A stretch of 64,000 nucleotides of DNA from Parashewanella hymeniacidonis. Lineage in GTDB: Bacteria > Pseudomonadota > Gammaproteobacteria > Enterobacterales > Shewanellaceae. The stretch is from assembly GCF_016900895.1 (NCBI RefSeq), contig NZ_JAFEUN010000002.1, forward strand, positions 1 to 64,000, written 5' to 3'. The notes under the pieces are model-generated. The model saw only the letters and a program-made list of their open reading frames with translations, did no database searches and was not told where the DNA came from. Shown one piece after another: positions 8,819 through 18,398 of the stretch; positions within the stretch are counted from its first letter, which is position 1, and each line of letters begins with the position of its first letter. The position numbers were made by a program, and so were the translations under genes.

Positions 8819-9435
8819 GCCAGTTTTTTTATGTTCACGAGGAAAATCCTCAAGCGAGACTAATCAGCCAAGCGGTCAATATTTTGAAGCAGGGTGGTGT
8901 TATCGTATATCCCACTGATTCGGGTTATGCATTGGGTTGTTTGATTGGCGATAAAAATGCCATGACTCAAATTACTCGCATTCGTAGAATTGAGCACGAT
9001 CATCATTTTTCATTGATGTGTCGTGATTTATCAGAGTTAGCGACATACGCTCGAGTTGATAACCAAGCATACCGCCTACTTAAATCTTGTACTCCTGGAC
9101 CTTACACTTTTATTTTTAAAGCGACGAAAGAAGTACCTAAAAGACTGCAATCAACTAAAAAGAAGACCATCGGTATTCGTGTGCCTCAAAACATTATTGC
9201 ATTGGCACTGTTGGAAGAGCTGGAAGCACCATTAATGTCAACCAGTCTGGTTATGCCGAATGCTGAATACGCAGAATCAGATCCTGAAGAAGTGCGCGAT
9301 TTATTAGAGCATCAAGTTGACTTAATTATTCATGGTGGCTATTTGGGTGAAAACCCAACAACAGTGGTTGATATGTCTGAAGGAAGCTTTGATATCGTCC
9401 GCGAAGGTGCTGGCGATACGTCTATCTTTGAGTAA
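8815..9435 (+). CDS. yciO: YciO family protein (Sua5/YrdC-like fold)
   Basis: A 206-aa protein with the Sua5/YciO/YrdC fold, related to threonylcarbamoyl-AMP synthases of the tRNA t6A pathway. YciO itself is a paralogue of less certain role. Family motifs include GGVIVYPTDSGYALGC near residue 27, the KxR..K-type patch TRIRRIEHDHHFSLMCRD, TPGPYTFIFKAT near 99 and TIGIRVP near 122. It overlaps rnm by 4 nt and is followed after 51 nt by scpA. Nothing unusual is seen. Confidence 0.93.
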   Translation: MSQFFYVHEENPQARLISQAVNILKQGGVIVYPTDSGYALGCLIGDKNAMTQITRIRRIEHDHHFSLMCRDLSELATYARVDNQAYRLLKSCTPGPYTFIFKATKEVPKRLQSTKKKTIGIRVPQNIIALALLEELEAPLMSTSLVMPNAEYAESDPEEVRDLLEHQVDLIIHGGYLGENPTTVVDMSEGSFDIVREGAGDTSIFE

Positions 9436-9486
9436 TGAACTTGTTTATAATCGTCGGCTGGAATTTCGAAGAGGAGAAAGGCTCTA

Positions 9487-10275
9487 ATGCAAGTTGCTCA
9501 GCAAAGTTTACCGCTAGCAGTTGTTCGGGGTCAGGCTTACAGTGATATTCCTGCGGATTTGTACATTCCGCCAGAAGCATTAGAAGTATTTCTCGAAGCA
9601 TTTGAAGGACCTCTCGATCTTCTTTTATATTTGATCCGCAAACAGAAGTTAGATGTTGTGGATCTATCTATTCATCAAATAACCTCTCAATATCTTGAAT
9701 ATATTGAAATGCTTACAGATGCTCGAATAGAGCTTGCAGCTGATTATTTGGTGATGGCGGCAACATTGGCCGAAATCAAGTCTCGGTTGTTGCTCCCTAA
9801 ACCTGAATTGGAAGGTGATAGCGAGGAAGATCCAAGGGCATTGTTGATTCGTCAGTTAAAAGCGTATGAAACAATTAAAAATGCTTCTGCTGACATTGAT
9901 AATTTACCTCGATTAGAGCGTGATTTTCATGTTGGACAAGTGAGTGTAGCAGGTGAGGCTAAAACTGAAATTGTACCTCCTGATGTTTCACTGGCTGAAC
10001 TAGCCCAAGCGTTTACTGCTGTTTTACAACGTGTTGAAGCCTATGAACATCATCATGTTCAGAAGGAAGTGCTTTCGACACGAGAACGCATGGTGCAAAT
10101 TTTAGAAAAACTAAATGCAGATTCTTACACACCGTTTCAGGAGTTATTTGCTGTTGAAGAAGGAAAAGCGGGTGTTGTTGTGAGTTTTCTTGCTCTAATG
10201 GAACTAGTGAAAGAAATGCTTGTTGAGTTAGTACAAGCCGAGCCACTTTCAATCATTTATGTTAAGGCTAATTGA
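9487..10275 (+). CDS. scpA: Segregation and condensation protein A
   Basis: Kleisin subunit (262 aa) of a condensin-like complex in chromosome segregation. The kleisin signature FEGPLDLLLYLIRKQKLDVVDLSIHQITSQYLEYI is at about residues 39-73, followed by an AADYLVMAATLAEIKSRLLLP helix. The C-terminal winged-helix part contains FLALMELVKEMLVELVQAEPLSIIYV. The ATG at 9487 has GAGGAGA about 12 nt upstream. It runs into scpB with a one-base TGATG overlap. Gammaproteobacteria with MukBEF usually lack ScpAB, so this pair supports a Shewanella/Alteromonas/Pseudomonas-like lineage. Confidence 0.95.
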   Translation: MQVAQQSLPLAVVRGQAYSDIPADLYIPPEALEVFLEAFEGPLDLLLYLIRKQKLDVVDLSIHQITSQYLEYIEMLTDARIELAADYLVMAATLAEIKSRLLLPKPELEGDSEEDPRALLIRQLKAYETIKNASADIDNLPRLERDFHVGQVSVAGEAKTEIVPPDVSLAELAQAFTAVLQRVEAYEHHHVQKEVLSTRERMVQILEKLNADSYTPFQELFAVEEGKAGVVVSFLALMELVKEMLVELVQAEPLSIIYVKAN

Positions 10276-10868
10276 TGAAAATAAATGCTCTGCAATTGAA
10301 ACAACTTATCGAAGCAAGCTTATTTATCGCAGGAAAGCCTCAATCCATCTCGCAATTGAAAGAATCTGTTCTGGCAGATTATGATGTATCACGGCAGACG
10401 GTGCTGAAAACTATCGAAGAACTGGAAATTGATTATCAAGAGCGAGGTATTCAGTTAGTGAATGTCGCCGGTGGTTATCGATTTCAAACTGCTGAATTTT
10501 TAAGTCCTTTATTGCAGACTCTATGGCAAGAAAAGGCACCGAAATATTCTCGGGCAACGCTTGAAACATTATCGGTTATTGCGTATCAGCAACCTGTGAC
10601 TCGGGGGGATATCGAGTTAGTTAGAGGGGTGGCTGTGAGTAGTCACATAATAAAAACACTTACAGATAGAGACTGGATTAAAGTTATCGGTCATAAAGAA
10701 GTTCCTGGAAGACCTGCGCTTTATGTGACAACAAAGGCGTTTTTAAGTTATTTCGGACTCAATAGTTTGACAGAGTTACCTCCACTATCTGATCCTGAAG
10801 CATTACAGGCATTGTTTGGTAATACACAAACAACGCTAGAAACTATAAAAGAGTCTACTAATGAGTGA
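10275..10868 (+). CDS. scpB: Segregation and condensation protein B
   Basis: Winged-helix dimer (197 aa) that binds ScpA in the SMC complex. Motifs are [21 protein letters not shown] and [24 protein letters not shown], the most conserved ScpB stretch. I start at the ATG at 10275, which overlaps the scpA stop as TGATG; a TTG three bases earlier is the longer alternative. The 3' end overlaps rluB by 8 nt. The arrangement scpA-scpB-rluB is the usual one. Confidence 0.95.
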   Translation: MKINALQLKQLIEASLFIAGKPQSISQLKESVLADYDVSRQTVLKTIEELEIDYQERGIQLVNVAGGYRFQTAEFLSPLLQTLWQEKAPKYSRATLETLSVIAYQQPVTRGDIELVRGVAVSSHIIKTLTDRDWIKVIGHKEVPGRPALYVTTKAFLSYFGLNSLTELPPLSDPEALQALFGNTQTTLETIKESTNE

Positions 10869-11736
10869 AAAATTGCAGAAAGTCTTGGCCCGTGCAGGTC
10901 ATGGCTCCCGTCGTGAGATGGAGGCATGGATTGCTGCAGGTCGAGTTAGTATAGACGGAGAAATTGCAACCATCGGTGATAGAGTCGAGGCTCAAGCCCA
11001 AGTCCGTCTTGATGGTCGTTTAGTATCGTTGAAGTCCGCTGAAGACGTCGTTTGTCGTGTGTTGGCTTATCATAAACCTGAAGGTGAAATTTGTAGTCGC
11101 AAAGATCCGGAAGGACGTCCAACCGTGTTTGACCGTTTGCCAAAAGTTCGTGATGGACGTTGGGTTGCGGTAGGCCGATTAGATATTAATACCTCTGGTT
11201 TATTGCTGTTTACTTCTGACGGTGATTTAGCAAACCGCTTGATGCATCCATCAAACGAGGTTGAACGTGAGTATGCGGTTAGAACTTTTGGTGAAGTCAC
11301 AGACGGTAATATTCAAAAGCTTCGTACTGGCGTCATGCTGGAAGATGGTCTTGCTAGTTTTGACAAAATCAAAGCAGCAGGTGGTGAAGGCATTAATACT
11401 TGGTGGCATGTAACGCTTAAAGAAGGCCGTAATCGTGAAGTTAGACGTTTATGGGAGTCTCAAGAGGTTCAAGTCAGCCGTCTTATTCGTGTTCGTTACG
11501 GTATGGTTGAATTACCAAAAACATTGCCAAGAGGCGGTTGGGTTGAGTTGCCATTAGAACAGGTCAACTATTTGCGTCAACTTGCAGGTTTAGAACTTGA
11601 GAATCGTACTTTCTTAGGTACTGATAAGCACAGCCAATCACGTAATAAAGTGAAAAGTGCAAAAATCAGAAGAGCGGTTAGAAAAAATAAAGTTGTTTCT
11701 AAATCAAAAGCTAAGAATACGCGCAAAAGAGATTAA
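10861..11736 (+). CDS. rluB: 23S rRNA pseudouridine(2605) synthase
   Basis: Modifies U2605 of 23S rRNA (E. coli numbering). The N-terminal S4 RNA-binding domain ([31 protein letters not shown]) is followed by the RsuA-type catalytic domain. The catalytic aspartate is Asp108 in [32 protein letters not shown] is the conserved C-terminal motif. The last 40 or so residues are lysine/arginine-rich and probably disordered RNA-binding tail. At 291 aa it has normal RluB length. It overlaps scpB by 8 nt and is followed by a strong terminator. Confidence 0.95.
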   Translation: MSEKLQKVLARAGHGSRREMEAWIAAGRVSIDGEIATIGDRVEAQAQVRLDGRLVSLKSAEDVVCRVLAYHKPEGEICSRKDPEGRPTVFDRLPKVRDGRWVAVGRLDINTSGLLLFTSDGDLANRLMHPSNEVEREYAVRTFGEVTDGNIQKLRTGVMLEDGLASFDKIKAAGGEGINTWWHVTLKEGRNREVRRLWESQEVQVSRLIRVRYGMVELPKTLPRGGWVELPLEQVNYLRQLAGLELENRTFLGTDKHSQSRNKVKSAKIRRAVRKNKVVSKSKAKNTRKRD

Positions 11737-11757
11737 TTCTAGATTAACGATAGATTA

Positions 11758-11805
11758 ATTATTATCAATAAAAGGAGCTTAATTGCTCCTTTTATTGATA
11801 ATAAT
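11758..11805. terminator. Bidirectional terminator between rluB and yciK
   Basis: A 21-bp perfect stem (11758-11778 with 11785-11805) and 6-nt loop, core AAAGGAGC/GCTCCTTT, continues in A/T arms that supply U-tracts on both strands. It sits between the convergent rluB and yciK stops and can serve both. Confidence 0.9.
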
Positions 11806-11808
11806 GGC

Positions 11809-12546
11809 TTATTGGGCGTTTAATTTTTGACCATTTACATTAACTGAAATATCAGCCATTACATATAGATAAGTTGGCATTAAATCTTCAGGTGTTTTTA
11901 GCGTTAATGGGTCTTCCCCAGGATAAGCCTTGGCACGCATTTCCGTACGTGTAGCACCTGGGTTAATTGAATTAACTCTAACTTGAGTACCATCGCATTC
12001 GTCAGCCAGTACTTCCATCATGCCTTCAGTTGCGAATTTCGATATTGCGTAAGGGCCCCAGTAAGCTCTTCCTGTACGACCTACACCACTTGAAGTAAAC
12101 GCAATCGAAGCCGATTCAGCTTTGCGAATAACAGGCAGTAGTGCTTTAGTCATCATAACTTGTGAGGTGACATTTACCTTCATGATATCTTGCAAAGAAT
12201 CGATATCAATGTGTTCGAAAGGACCAAGCACACCAAGGACACTGGCGTTATGGAGTAAACCATCAAGCTTACTGAATTGTTGCTCGATAGTGTCAGCCAT
12301 ATCTTTATAGTTTTGCTCTGTCGCACCCTTCATATCGAGAGGGATAATGGCTGGTTTTGGGTAACCTGCTTGTTCGATAGCATCATAAGTTGCTTCAAGC
12401 TTTTTTACTGTTTTGCCTAGTAAAATTACTGTAGCCCCATACTCTGCGTATTTTAAAGCGGCGACTTTACCGATACCTGCTCCTGCTCCAGTAACTAAAA
12501 TCGTTTTGCCTGCTAAGCAATTTTTTTCCGCTTCAAACTCTAACAT
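11809..12546 (-). CDS. yciK: YciK family short-chain dehydrogenase/reductase
   Basis: A 245-aa classical SDR of the YciK family; the physiological substrate is not established. It has the NAD(P)-binding TGAGAGIGK motif near residue 21, the catalytic serine in FTSSGVGR, and the YxxxK pair in YAISK near residue 166. NPGATRTEMR follows, as in the family. It is transcribed leftwards, convergent with rluB, and shares its terminator. No anomalies. Confidence 0.92.
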   Translation of the reverse strand: MLEFEAEKNCLAGKTILVTGAGAGIGKVAALKYAEYGATVILLGKTVKKLEATYDAIEQAGYPKPAIIPLDMKGATEQNYKDMADTIEQQFSKLDGLLHNASVLGVLGPFEHIDIDSLQDIMKVNVTSQVMMTKALLPVIRKAESASIAFTSSGVGRTGRAYWGPYAISKFATEGMMEVLADECDGTQVRVNSINPGATRTEMRAKAYPGEDPLTLKTPEDLMPTYLYVMADISVNVNGQKLNAQ

Positions 12547-12814
12547 GAGCTATTACCTCCAAATTTTATAAATGCCCGTCTATTGTACGCTTTAGGGAAA
12601 CGGATGCTAGCGTTTTAAACGGTTGACTTAATAATTGACTAACCTTGATTAATTATGAATCACAAATTTATGGCTTAGATCACATTTATAGGTTAAGTTG
12701 TGGATCATAAAAGGACATTTAAATGTTCTATTCAGTCACAATATTTACATTTACGTATTATGACTTGTTTTTGGGGAAAACAAAATCGTTCCAACAAGAT
12801 TTGAGGAAAAAAAG

Positions 12815-15658
12815 ATGAAAAGACTCTTATTGAGCGTGGTAATTGCGTCGACGTTAGGTCTGACCGCTTGTGGCGGTAAAAGTTCAAATGATCATAAAGA
12901 CGATGCAGTGCCAACAGTCCCACAAGCACATTTAGCATTTCAGCCTGATCCAAGTGCGACAGACACGGCAATTCCATTACCAAGTGATATCTTATTTAGT
13001 GGCACAAAAGACGGCAGTTTAAGTATTCCTGATAAAACTCCGGAAAACTTAACGGATCCTAATTTTTCTATTGGTGCGCTTGATGGTTGGTCTACAACAG
13101 AGTCGATTACGATCCCTGTTAACTTTCCTAAATATGATAGTCAGCAGAATCCCGTAACAGATTTAGGTATTCTGCCTCAATCTGTCACTCAAGATGGGAC
13201 AGTAAGGTTATTTGCGGTTCAGAAGCGAGGTCCACTTGCTTTTGACAAACAGTGTGCAACTACAAACCCAAATGATTCACTGTTAATTTGCCGAGTAGAA
13301 CAAGAACTAAAATATGGGGTAGATTTTACTACGCAAGTTGTTGGTAATCAGATTGTTATTGTTCCTTTAAAACCTCTTAAGCAGAACCAATCTTATTTAT
13401 ACGCTATCACCAATAAAGTATTAGATACTTATGACAGACCCATTGCTGCTTCAGCAACATTTAACGTCCTAAAATCAGATGCAAGTTTACCTTCACCGGA
13501 TCAACAAGCTTTGCAGGCGGCGGTTCATAGTTATGACGAAGGCCTTGAAAACAATGGTGTAGATCCTCAAACGGTGATTTACTCAAGTATGTTTACCACA
13601 CAATCAATTTCTAATGTGTTGGATATAGCAAAGGCCAAAATGGCTGCTGATTATGCTCAGGGTTTCCCAAATGGTCATCGAGATGACACTAAGTTTGGAC
13701 TTTATGCTCCTCAGTTAGTACAACTCGGTACCTTAGACGGAACCACACCGAAATACGTTGAGCCTGTATTAGACGAAAATGGTAAGCAAAAAAGTGCAGC
13801 TGATATTGTAAATCTTGGGCCCGATTCTGAAGATAGTATTCAATATCAAATACTAAGCGATGCTTTGTTGTACCATGCAAAAATTAAATTGCCAATCTAC
13901 AGCGCATGTTCTTCTACTAAGTGTTTAAAAGCAGATGGCAAAACATTTGATATAGACGGACGTTGGAAAGCTGCTGGAGATAGCCCATTAGCAGTTCTTT
14001 CAGCTGTTCAATCAGGTACGCTACCTCAAGCTGATTTTTTAAAGCAAGCTAGCGATCAAGGGGTAAACCCACAAGATGCACTGAGTAATCCAAGCTTATT
14101 GGTTGGTAGACATTTTACCCTACCAGATGGTTCTCCTGTTGACCCATACAAGCTATTAACTCGTTATAATCCGTTACCTGCATTGCAAACTAAACTCAAT
14201 GCAGAAGGAATAGTAGTGCCTGTTTATGAAACCGTTGATGTTCAAATTACTATTCCTAGAGATATCAATAACCCAATTGATAATGGAGAACCAGATAATC
14301 CTTTAAGGTATGAGATACCTGATACAGGGTATCAAGTATCTATTGGTATGCATGGTATAGGCACAGTAAGACAAACGAGTTTAGCCTATGCAGGCACTTT
14401 TGCAGCTAATTTCCCAGCTTCCTTAGCAGGTCTCCTAAAGTTACAAGGACTACAAGTTCAAGATAAAACCCCTGTAGCGACTATATCAATTGATATGCCG
14501 CTACATGGTGAACGTTCTTTTAGAGTTGCAGATTCTGGCCCGTATGATGTTACAGCTACAGAAGGTGATGATTCACTGGGTCGTTTGGGTTTAAATCTAG
14601 CAACTTATGCAAAAGGTGATGTACTCAACTTTGTTAGGATTCAGAGCCCATTGACCATTCGTTCAAACTTCCGTCAAGCGGCAATGGATCAGATAGCATT
14701 AAGGCTATTAATTCCTGAAATCTCTAAGAACTTACTCACAGCGAATCCAGAATGGTATGCTAAAGCTGACGCTGGTTTGCTAAAAGAAGGTGTGTTTAAT
14801 ACCGATCAGGTGACCGTTGCTGGTTTGAGTTTAGGTGCAATGATTTCTACTAGTTTCACCGCTTTAGCAAATAGTGGCTTTGTTGATGCTAGTGGGCAGC
14901 CAGTGGCTCAAAATCCATACCAAATTAAAGGTGTGTCTCTTATGTCGCCTGCAGGCTCCTTAGCAGGAGCCTTTGCTGGTTCGGCAAACTTCGGTCCAGC
15001 TTTGTTTAAGTCGATAACGGAAACTCCGATTTTCCAAGCACAAGCTAAAGCCGCAGCTAAAGCCCAAGGAATCGATCCGAATGATAACCCTCAAGGATAT
15101 GCTCAAGTTGTTAGGAAAGTATATCAACAGTTTATTCCTCCATTTGGGTTTGCAGTTCAAACCGCAATTGATGCGATTGATCCTGTAAACTTTGCCACTA
15201 TCATTAAAGATTTAAATTCTTCTGAAGATGTAAATAAACATGTGTCTGTTCATTTGGTTGAAATTGTTGGTGATAAAGATCAAGGTGGCTCAAATCCATC
15301 AGATCAAGTTCTGCCTAATCGATTTAATGGACTGCCAATCGGAGGAGGCGAGGTTTTACCACTTCAAGGCTACCCTATTGCAGGTACAGAACCGTTAATT
15401 GATGCATTAGGAATTCCGTGTGCGTCACCTGTTGCTGGTACACCAGTGCAAGGTTCTGGTGCAGTCAGATTCTTAAAAGGACAACATTCATCGTTCATTG
15501 ACCCTTCAGCAGCAACGGGTTTAGACAGTGATACTGCTGTGTTGGTTACAGAAGATATGCAGGCAATGGCTTCTGTTTTTGCCTCGTCTGCGGGTAAAGG
15601 TCAACCTGAAATTGAAACAGCAAAAGACGGTTTGATTCAAACTTGCCCAAGTGAATAA
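12815..15658 (+). CDS. Pla-1/VolA-like surface lipoprotein lipase or (lyso)phospholipase
   Basis: A 947-aa lipoprotein precursor: signal peptide with lipobox LTAC (Cys19), then GGKSSNDHKDD, a polar linker suitable for outer-membrane display. Regions such as AHLAFQPDPSATDTAIPLPSDILFSG and the Pro-rich early domain resemble the VolA/Pla-1-type lipases of Vibrio, Shewanella and Aeromonas. The nucleophile elbow GLSLGA places catalytic Ser672, and a later GSGAVRFLKGQHSSFIDP could carry the histidine. VolA releases fatty acids from lysophosphatidylcholine; substrate here is inferred. It is monocistronic and ends in its own terminator. A secreted esterase of related fold is the alternative. Confidence 0.85.
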   Translation: MKRLLLSVVIASTLGLTACGGKSSNDHKDDAVPTVPQAHLAFQPDPSATDTAIPLPSDILFSGTKDGSLSIPDKTPENLTDPNFSIGALDGWSTTESITIPVNFPKYDSQQNPVTDLGILPQSVTQDGTVRLFAVQKRGPLAFDKQCATTNPNDSLLICRVEQELKYGVDFTTQVVGNQIVIVPLKPLKQNQSYLYAITNKVLDTYDRPIAASATFNVLKSDASLPSPDQQALQAAVHSYDEGLENNGVDPQTVIYSSMFTTQSISNVLDIAKAKMAADYAQGFPNGHRDDTKFGLYAPQLVQLGTLDGTTPKYVEPVLDENGKQKSAADIVNLGPDSEDSIQYQILSDALLYHAKIKLPIYSACSSTKCLKADGKTFDIDGRWKAAGDSPLAVLSAVQSGTLPQADFLKQASDQGVNPQDALSNPSLLVGRHFTLPDGSPVDPYKLLTRYNPLPALQTKLNAEGIVVPVYETVDVQITIPRDINNPIDNGEPDNPLRYEIPDTGYQVSIGMHGIGTVRQTSLAYAGTFAANFPASLAGLLKLQGLQVQDKTPVATISIDMPLHGERSFRVADSGPYDVTATEGDDSLGRLGLNLATYAKGDVLNFVRIQSPLTIRSNFRQAAMDQIALRLLIPEISKNLLTANPEWYAKADAGLLKEGVFNTDQVTVAGLSLGAMISTSFTALANSGFVDASGQPVAQNPYQIKGVSLMSPAGSLAGAFAGSANFGPALFKSITETPIFQAQAKAAAKAQGIDPNDNPQGYAQVVRKVYQQFIPPFGFAVQTAIDAIDPVNFATIIKDLNSSEDVNKHVSVHLVEIVGDKDQGGSNPSDQVLPNRFNGLPIGGGEVLPLQGYPIAGTEPLIDALGIPCASPVAGTPVQGSGAVRFLKGQHSSFIDPSAATGLDSDTAVLVTEDMQAMASVFASSAGKGQPEIETAKDGLIQTCPSE

Positions 15659-15677
15659 GCAATTGAAAGCTTAAAGA

Positions 15678-15707
15678 CAAAAATGGCGTATTTACGCCAT
15701 TTTTTCT
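15678..15707 (+). terminator. Terminator of the lipase-type lipoprotein gene
   Basis: AAATGGCGTA followed by TTTACGCCATTTTTT forms a short G/C hairpin ending in a T-run, about 20 nt after the stop at 15658. The first ATG of the long open frame read into sohB lies inside this hairpin. Confidence 0.85.
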
Positions 15708-15793
15708 TTGTATTGCCTTTTTGGCATTTCCTCTTCAAAATTACCCTTATTTGTCGTTTTAATTTATTAACTGAAATAATTTACGGAGCTCTT

Positions 15794-16804
15794 TTGGAAT
15801 TTTTATTTGAATATGGTTTATTTTTCGCAAAAGCGGTGACATTAGTTGTGGCTTTAATTGCCATTATTATTGTTGTTACATCGACAGCAAAGCATAAGCC
15901 TGAAAGAGGTGAACTCAAGATAACTAACTTATCTGAAGAGTTTAAAGAGCTTGTACATCACTTAAAACATGAATTCTTAAGTAAAAAAGAATATAAAGCT
16001 TACGAAAAATCGTTAAAAGCAGAAAAGAAAGCGAAAGAAAAAGCTGAAGATAAGACTGAGCCTAAAACCTTTGTTATTCACTTTAAAGGAAGTATTGATG
16101 CCCATGAAGTGAGCTCTCTAAGAGAAGAAGTAACCGCTATTCTTGCTATAGCAGATAAAACTGATGAGGTTGTGGTTACTGTCGAGAGTGGCGGTGGAAT
16201 GGTGCACGGGTATGGCTTGGCTTCAAGTCAACTTGATCGTATTCGCCAAGCTGGAGTTAAGCTCACAGTGTGTGTAGATAAAGTCGCTGCAAGTGGCGGT
16301 TATATGATGGCTTGTGTGGCGGATGAAATTCATGCTGCACCATTTTCGATCATTGGCTCTATTGGTGTTGTCGCTCAGCTGCCTAACTTTAGTCGTCTAC
16401 TGAAAAAGCATGATATTGACTATGAACAACATACGGCAGGTGACTTTAAACGCACTTTAACGGTGTTCGGTGAAAACACGGATGAAGGTCGTCAAAAGTT
16501 CCAAGAAGAGCTTGAAGAAACTCACGTATTGTTCAAAGACTTCGTAAGTAAGTATCGTCCACAGTTGGAGCTTGATAAAGTGGCTACGGGTGAGCACTGG
16601 TATGGACAACAGGCTATTGATTTAGGGTTAGTAGATGTAATCGGTACCAGTGATGACTTATTAATGAAGCTGGCTCAAAAAGGTACTGTGTATAAAGTTC
16701 AGTACCAAACAAAGAAAAAGCTATCTGACAAACTGGCTAAAGGTGTTTCTATGTCAGTGAACGCAGTATTCAATCGCTTAGCTGAAAAGAACAAGCCATT
16801 TTAA
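15794..16804 (+). CDS. sohB: SohB, membrane-anchored S49 peptidase
   Basis: Inner-membrane serine protease of the SppA/SohB family, 336 aa from the chosen start. One N-terminal membrane segment (about 10-30, LFFAKAVTLVVALIAIIIVV) is followed by a Lys/Glu-rich linker and the S49 domain. The catalytic Ser is in AASGGYMMA (Ser167), and EHWYGQQAIDLGLVDVIG matches the family. I choose TTG at 15794 as start: ACGGAG lies 5-6 nt upstream and the protein then begins with family-like LEFLFEYG. The ATG at 15683 would add 37 residues and sits within the preceding terminator. Confidence 0.92.
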   Translation: MEFLFEYGLFFAKAVTLVVALIAIIIVVTSTAKHKPERGELKITNLSEEFKELVHHLKHEFLSKKEYKAYEKSLKAEKKAKEKAEDKTEPKTFVIHFKGSIDAHEVSSLREEVTAILAIADKTDEVVVTVESGGGMVHGYGLASSQLDRIRQAGVKLTVCVDKVAASGGYMMACVADEIHAAPFSIIGSIGVVAQLPNFSRLLKKHDIDYEQHTAGDFKRTLTVFGENTDEGRQKFQEELEETHVLFKDFVSKYRPQLELDKVATGEHWYGQQAIDLGLVDVIGTSDDLLMKLAQKGTVYKVQYQTKKKLSDKLAKGVSMSVNAVFNRLAEKNKPF

Positions 16805-16821
16805 GTAGGCTGATTTTAATG

Positions 16822-16848
16822 AAGGGCAGGCTTGTAGTCTGCCTTTTT
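16822..16848 (+). terminator. Terminator after sohB
   Basis: GGCAGGCTTGTAGTCTGCC hairpin followed by TTTTT, beginning about 20 nt after the sohB stop. Confidence 0.75.
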
Positions 16849-16884
16849 GTTTAGCTGATTTATGTTTAAACATCGCTGGAATTC

Positions 16885-17787
16885 ATGATTATTTTTAATG
16901 TCCTTACACCCATTTTGCTGGTGTTATTTGTTGGATACTATTCGTCAAGAAAAGCTTTTTTCTCTAAAGAGCAGATCGCTGCAATTTCAAAATTCATTTT
17001 TTATCTGTGTATCCCTTGTTTGCTTTTCAGTGGAATGGCAACAGCCAAGCTTGATGTGATGCAATCACTTTCGGTGATGCAAAGTTTTTATATTTCAGCA
17101 CTACTACTTTTTGTCGCAGTTGCCTTCACGTATAGATGTAAACGACAGAGCCTTAAACAAGCTGCTGTCATGGCTTTGACTGCCACCTATTCAAACACTA
17201 TCCTCATAGGGCTTCCGATAGTCATTTATGCAGTTGGTAAGTCGAGTGTTGATTTAGTCTTTATTATTATTACATTTCATAGTGTTATGTTGTTCACGCT
17301 GACGTACCTGTTAGCTGGAGACATTAAAGCCATCAAGAAGACAGTTAAGACGGTTTTGATTAACCCTGTTATTTCAAGCCTGACCATTGGGCTTATTGTG
17401 AATCTCTTGCACTTACCCATTCCTGATATTTTAATGGTAAGCGTAAAACTGCTTTCAGAGCCGGCAATCGCTGGGGCTATCTTTGTTCTTGGGGCTAATT
17501 TATTTCATTTGCAGTTGAAAGGGAGTTTGAGAGAAGCATCCATTTTATCTGTAATCAAAGTCATTGTCTTACCTGCAATGGTTTACACACTTGGAAGATA
17601 TGTATTTGATCTATCTGATGTCGCATTGCAAGTGGTCGTATTACTTGCGGCAGCGCCAGTAGGCGTGAATGCCTTTTTCGTTGCAAAAGAGCTTGATGCG
17701 CAAGAAACTAAAACAGCCAATGCCGTTGTGATCTCAACAATATTATCTGCTTTAAGTTACTCTTTTTGGTTGTTCGTGTTATTTTGA
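16885..17787 (+). CDS. AEC family transporter (auxin efflux carrier/malonate permease-like)
   Basis: A 300-aa polytopic inner-membrane protein with about ten hydrophobic helices, beginning MIIFNVLTPILLVLFVGYYS as is typical of bacterial AEC (PF03547) transporters. YSNTILIGLPI in the fourth or fifth segment and AAPVGVNAFFVAKELD in the last third match the conserved AEC core. Substrates in bacteria include dicarboxylates, but no substrate can be assigned. It is preceded by the sohB terminator and stands alone. Confidence 0.85.
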   Translation: MIIFNVLTPILLVLFVGYYSSRKAFFSKEQIAAISKFIFYLCIPCLLFSGMATAKLDVMQSLSVMQSFYISALLLFVAVAFTYRCKRQSLKQAAVMALTATYSNTILIGLPIVIYAVGKSSVDLVFIIITFHSVMLFTLTYLLAGDIKAIKKTVKTVLINPVISSLTIGLIVNLLHLPIPDILMVSVKLLSEPAIAGAIFVLGANLFHLQLKGSLREASILSVIKVIVLPAMVYTLGRYVFDLSDVALQVVVLLAAAPVGVNAFFVAKELDAQETKTANAVVISTILSALSYSFWLFVLF

Positions 17788-17848
17788 TTTAAAAACAAAT
17801 ACATAACCTACTTGGTTTTAAGTTTTCACCCCTATGGAAGGGAATATA

Positions 17849-18370
17849 ATGATCATTGAGACAGAAAGGCTCATTATTCGAGAGTTTAATGAGCAAGATA
17901 TTGATGCACTATTTGAAATGAATCGAGACCCTCAGATATTAACTTATATACCTACTGAACCGTTTCAATCTCGGGAACAAGCTGAGGATCTTTTTAATAC
18001 TGTTGTGCTCGAAAATTATGCGAGATACGGATACGGGCGTTGGGCGGTTTATCACAAGCAAGATAAAAAAGTCATTGGGTTTTGTGGGCCTAAATTTATT
18101 GAAGAGCTCAATGAAATTGAAATTGGTTATCGCTATTTTCCTGAGTATTGGGGAAAAGGAATCGCAAGTGAAGCTGCGAATGCCATTTTGCCACTATTAC
18201 CTAAATATGGCATTGAGGAAGTGATTGCGCTGATCTTAGAGGGCAATTTAGGCTCTGAGAGTGTGGCCAAAAAGTCAGGTTTAACACTCAGAGAGAAAAC
18301 GATGTTCATGGGGTACTCGGTAAGTGTATATCACCGGAACATTGAAAACATGAATAAAAAAGCCAGCTAA
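17849..18370 (+). CDS. GNAT family N-acetyltransferase (RimJ/RimL-like)
   Basis: About 173 aa, cytoplasmic. The opening IIETERLIIREFNEQDIDALFEMNRDPQI is characteristic of the RimJ/RimL-like GNAT subfamily (Acetyltransf_3), which acetylates N-terminal amino groups or small molecules. EIGYRYFPEYWGKGIASEA carries the acetyl-CoA-binding pattern, and NLGSESVAKKSGLTLREK follows as usual. I start at the ATG at 17849, with GGAAGGGA immediately upstream; a start at 17834 would add five residues. The substrate is unknown. It is convergent with fur. Confidence 0.88.
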   Translation: MIIETERLIIREFNEQDIDALFEMNRDPQILTYIPTEPFQSREQAEDLFNTVVLENYARYGYGRWAVYHKQDKKVIGFCGPKFIEELNEIEIGYRYFPEYWGKGIASEAANAILPLLPKYGIEEVIALILEGNLGSESVAKKSGLTLREKTMFMGYSVSVYHRNIENMNKKAS

Positions 18371-18382
18371 CGCTGGCTGTAT
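18354..18382 (-). terminator. Terminator of fur
   Basis: AGCCAGC-TAAC-GCTGGCT hairpin overlapping the GNAT stop codon. On the minus strand it is followed by TTTTTTATTC, so it best serves the leftward fur transcript. Confidence 0.75.
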
Positions 18383-18398
18383 TACCGCAAAAAATAAG

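Noticed and set aside
15683..15793. N-terminal extension of sohB from ATG at 15683
   Set aside because: The ATG lies inside the preceding terminator and the extra residues do not look like SohB; TTG at 15794 has a good ribosome-binding site.
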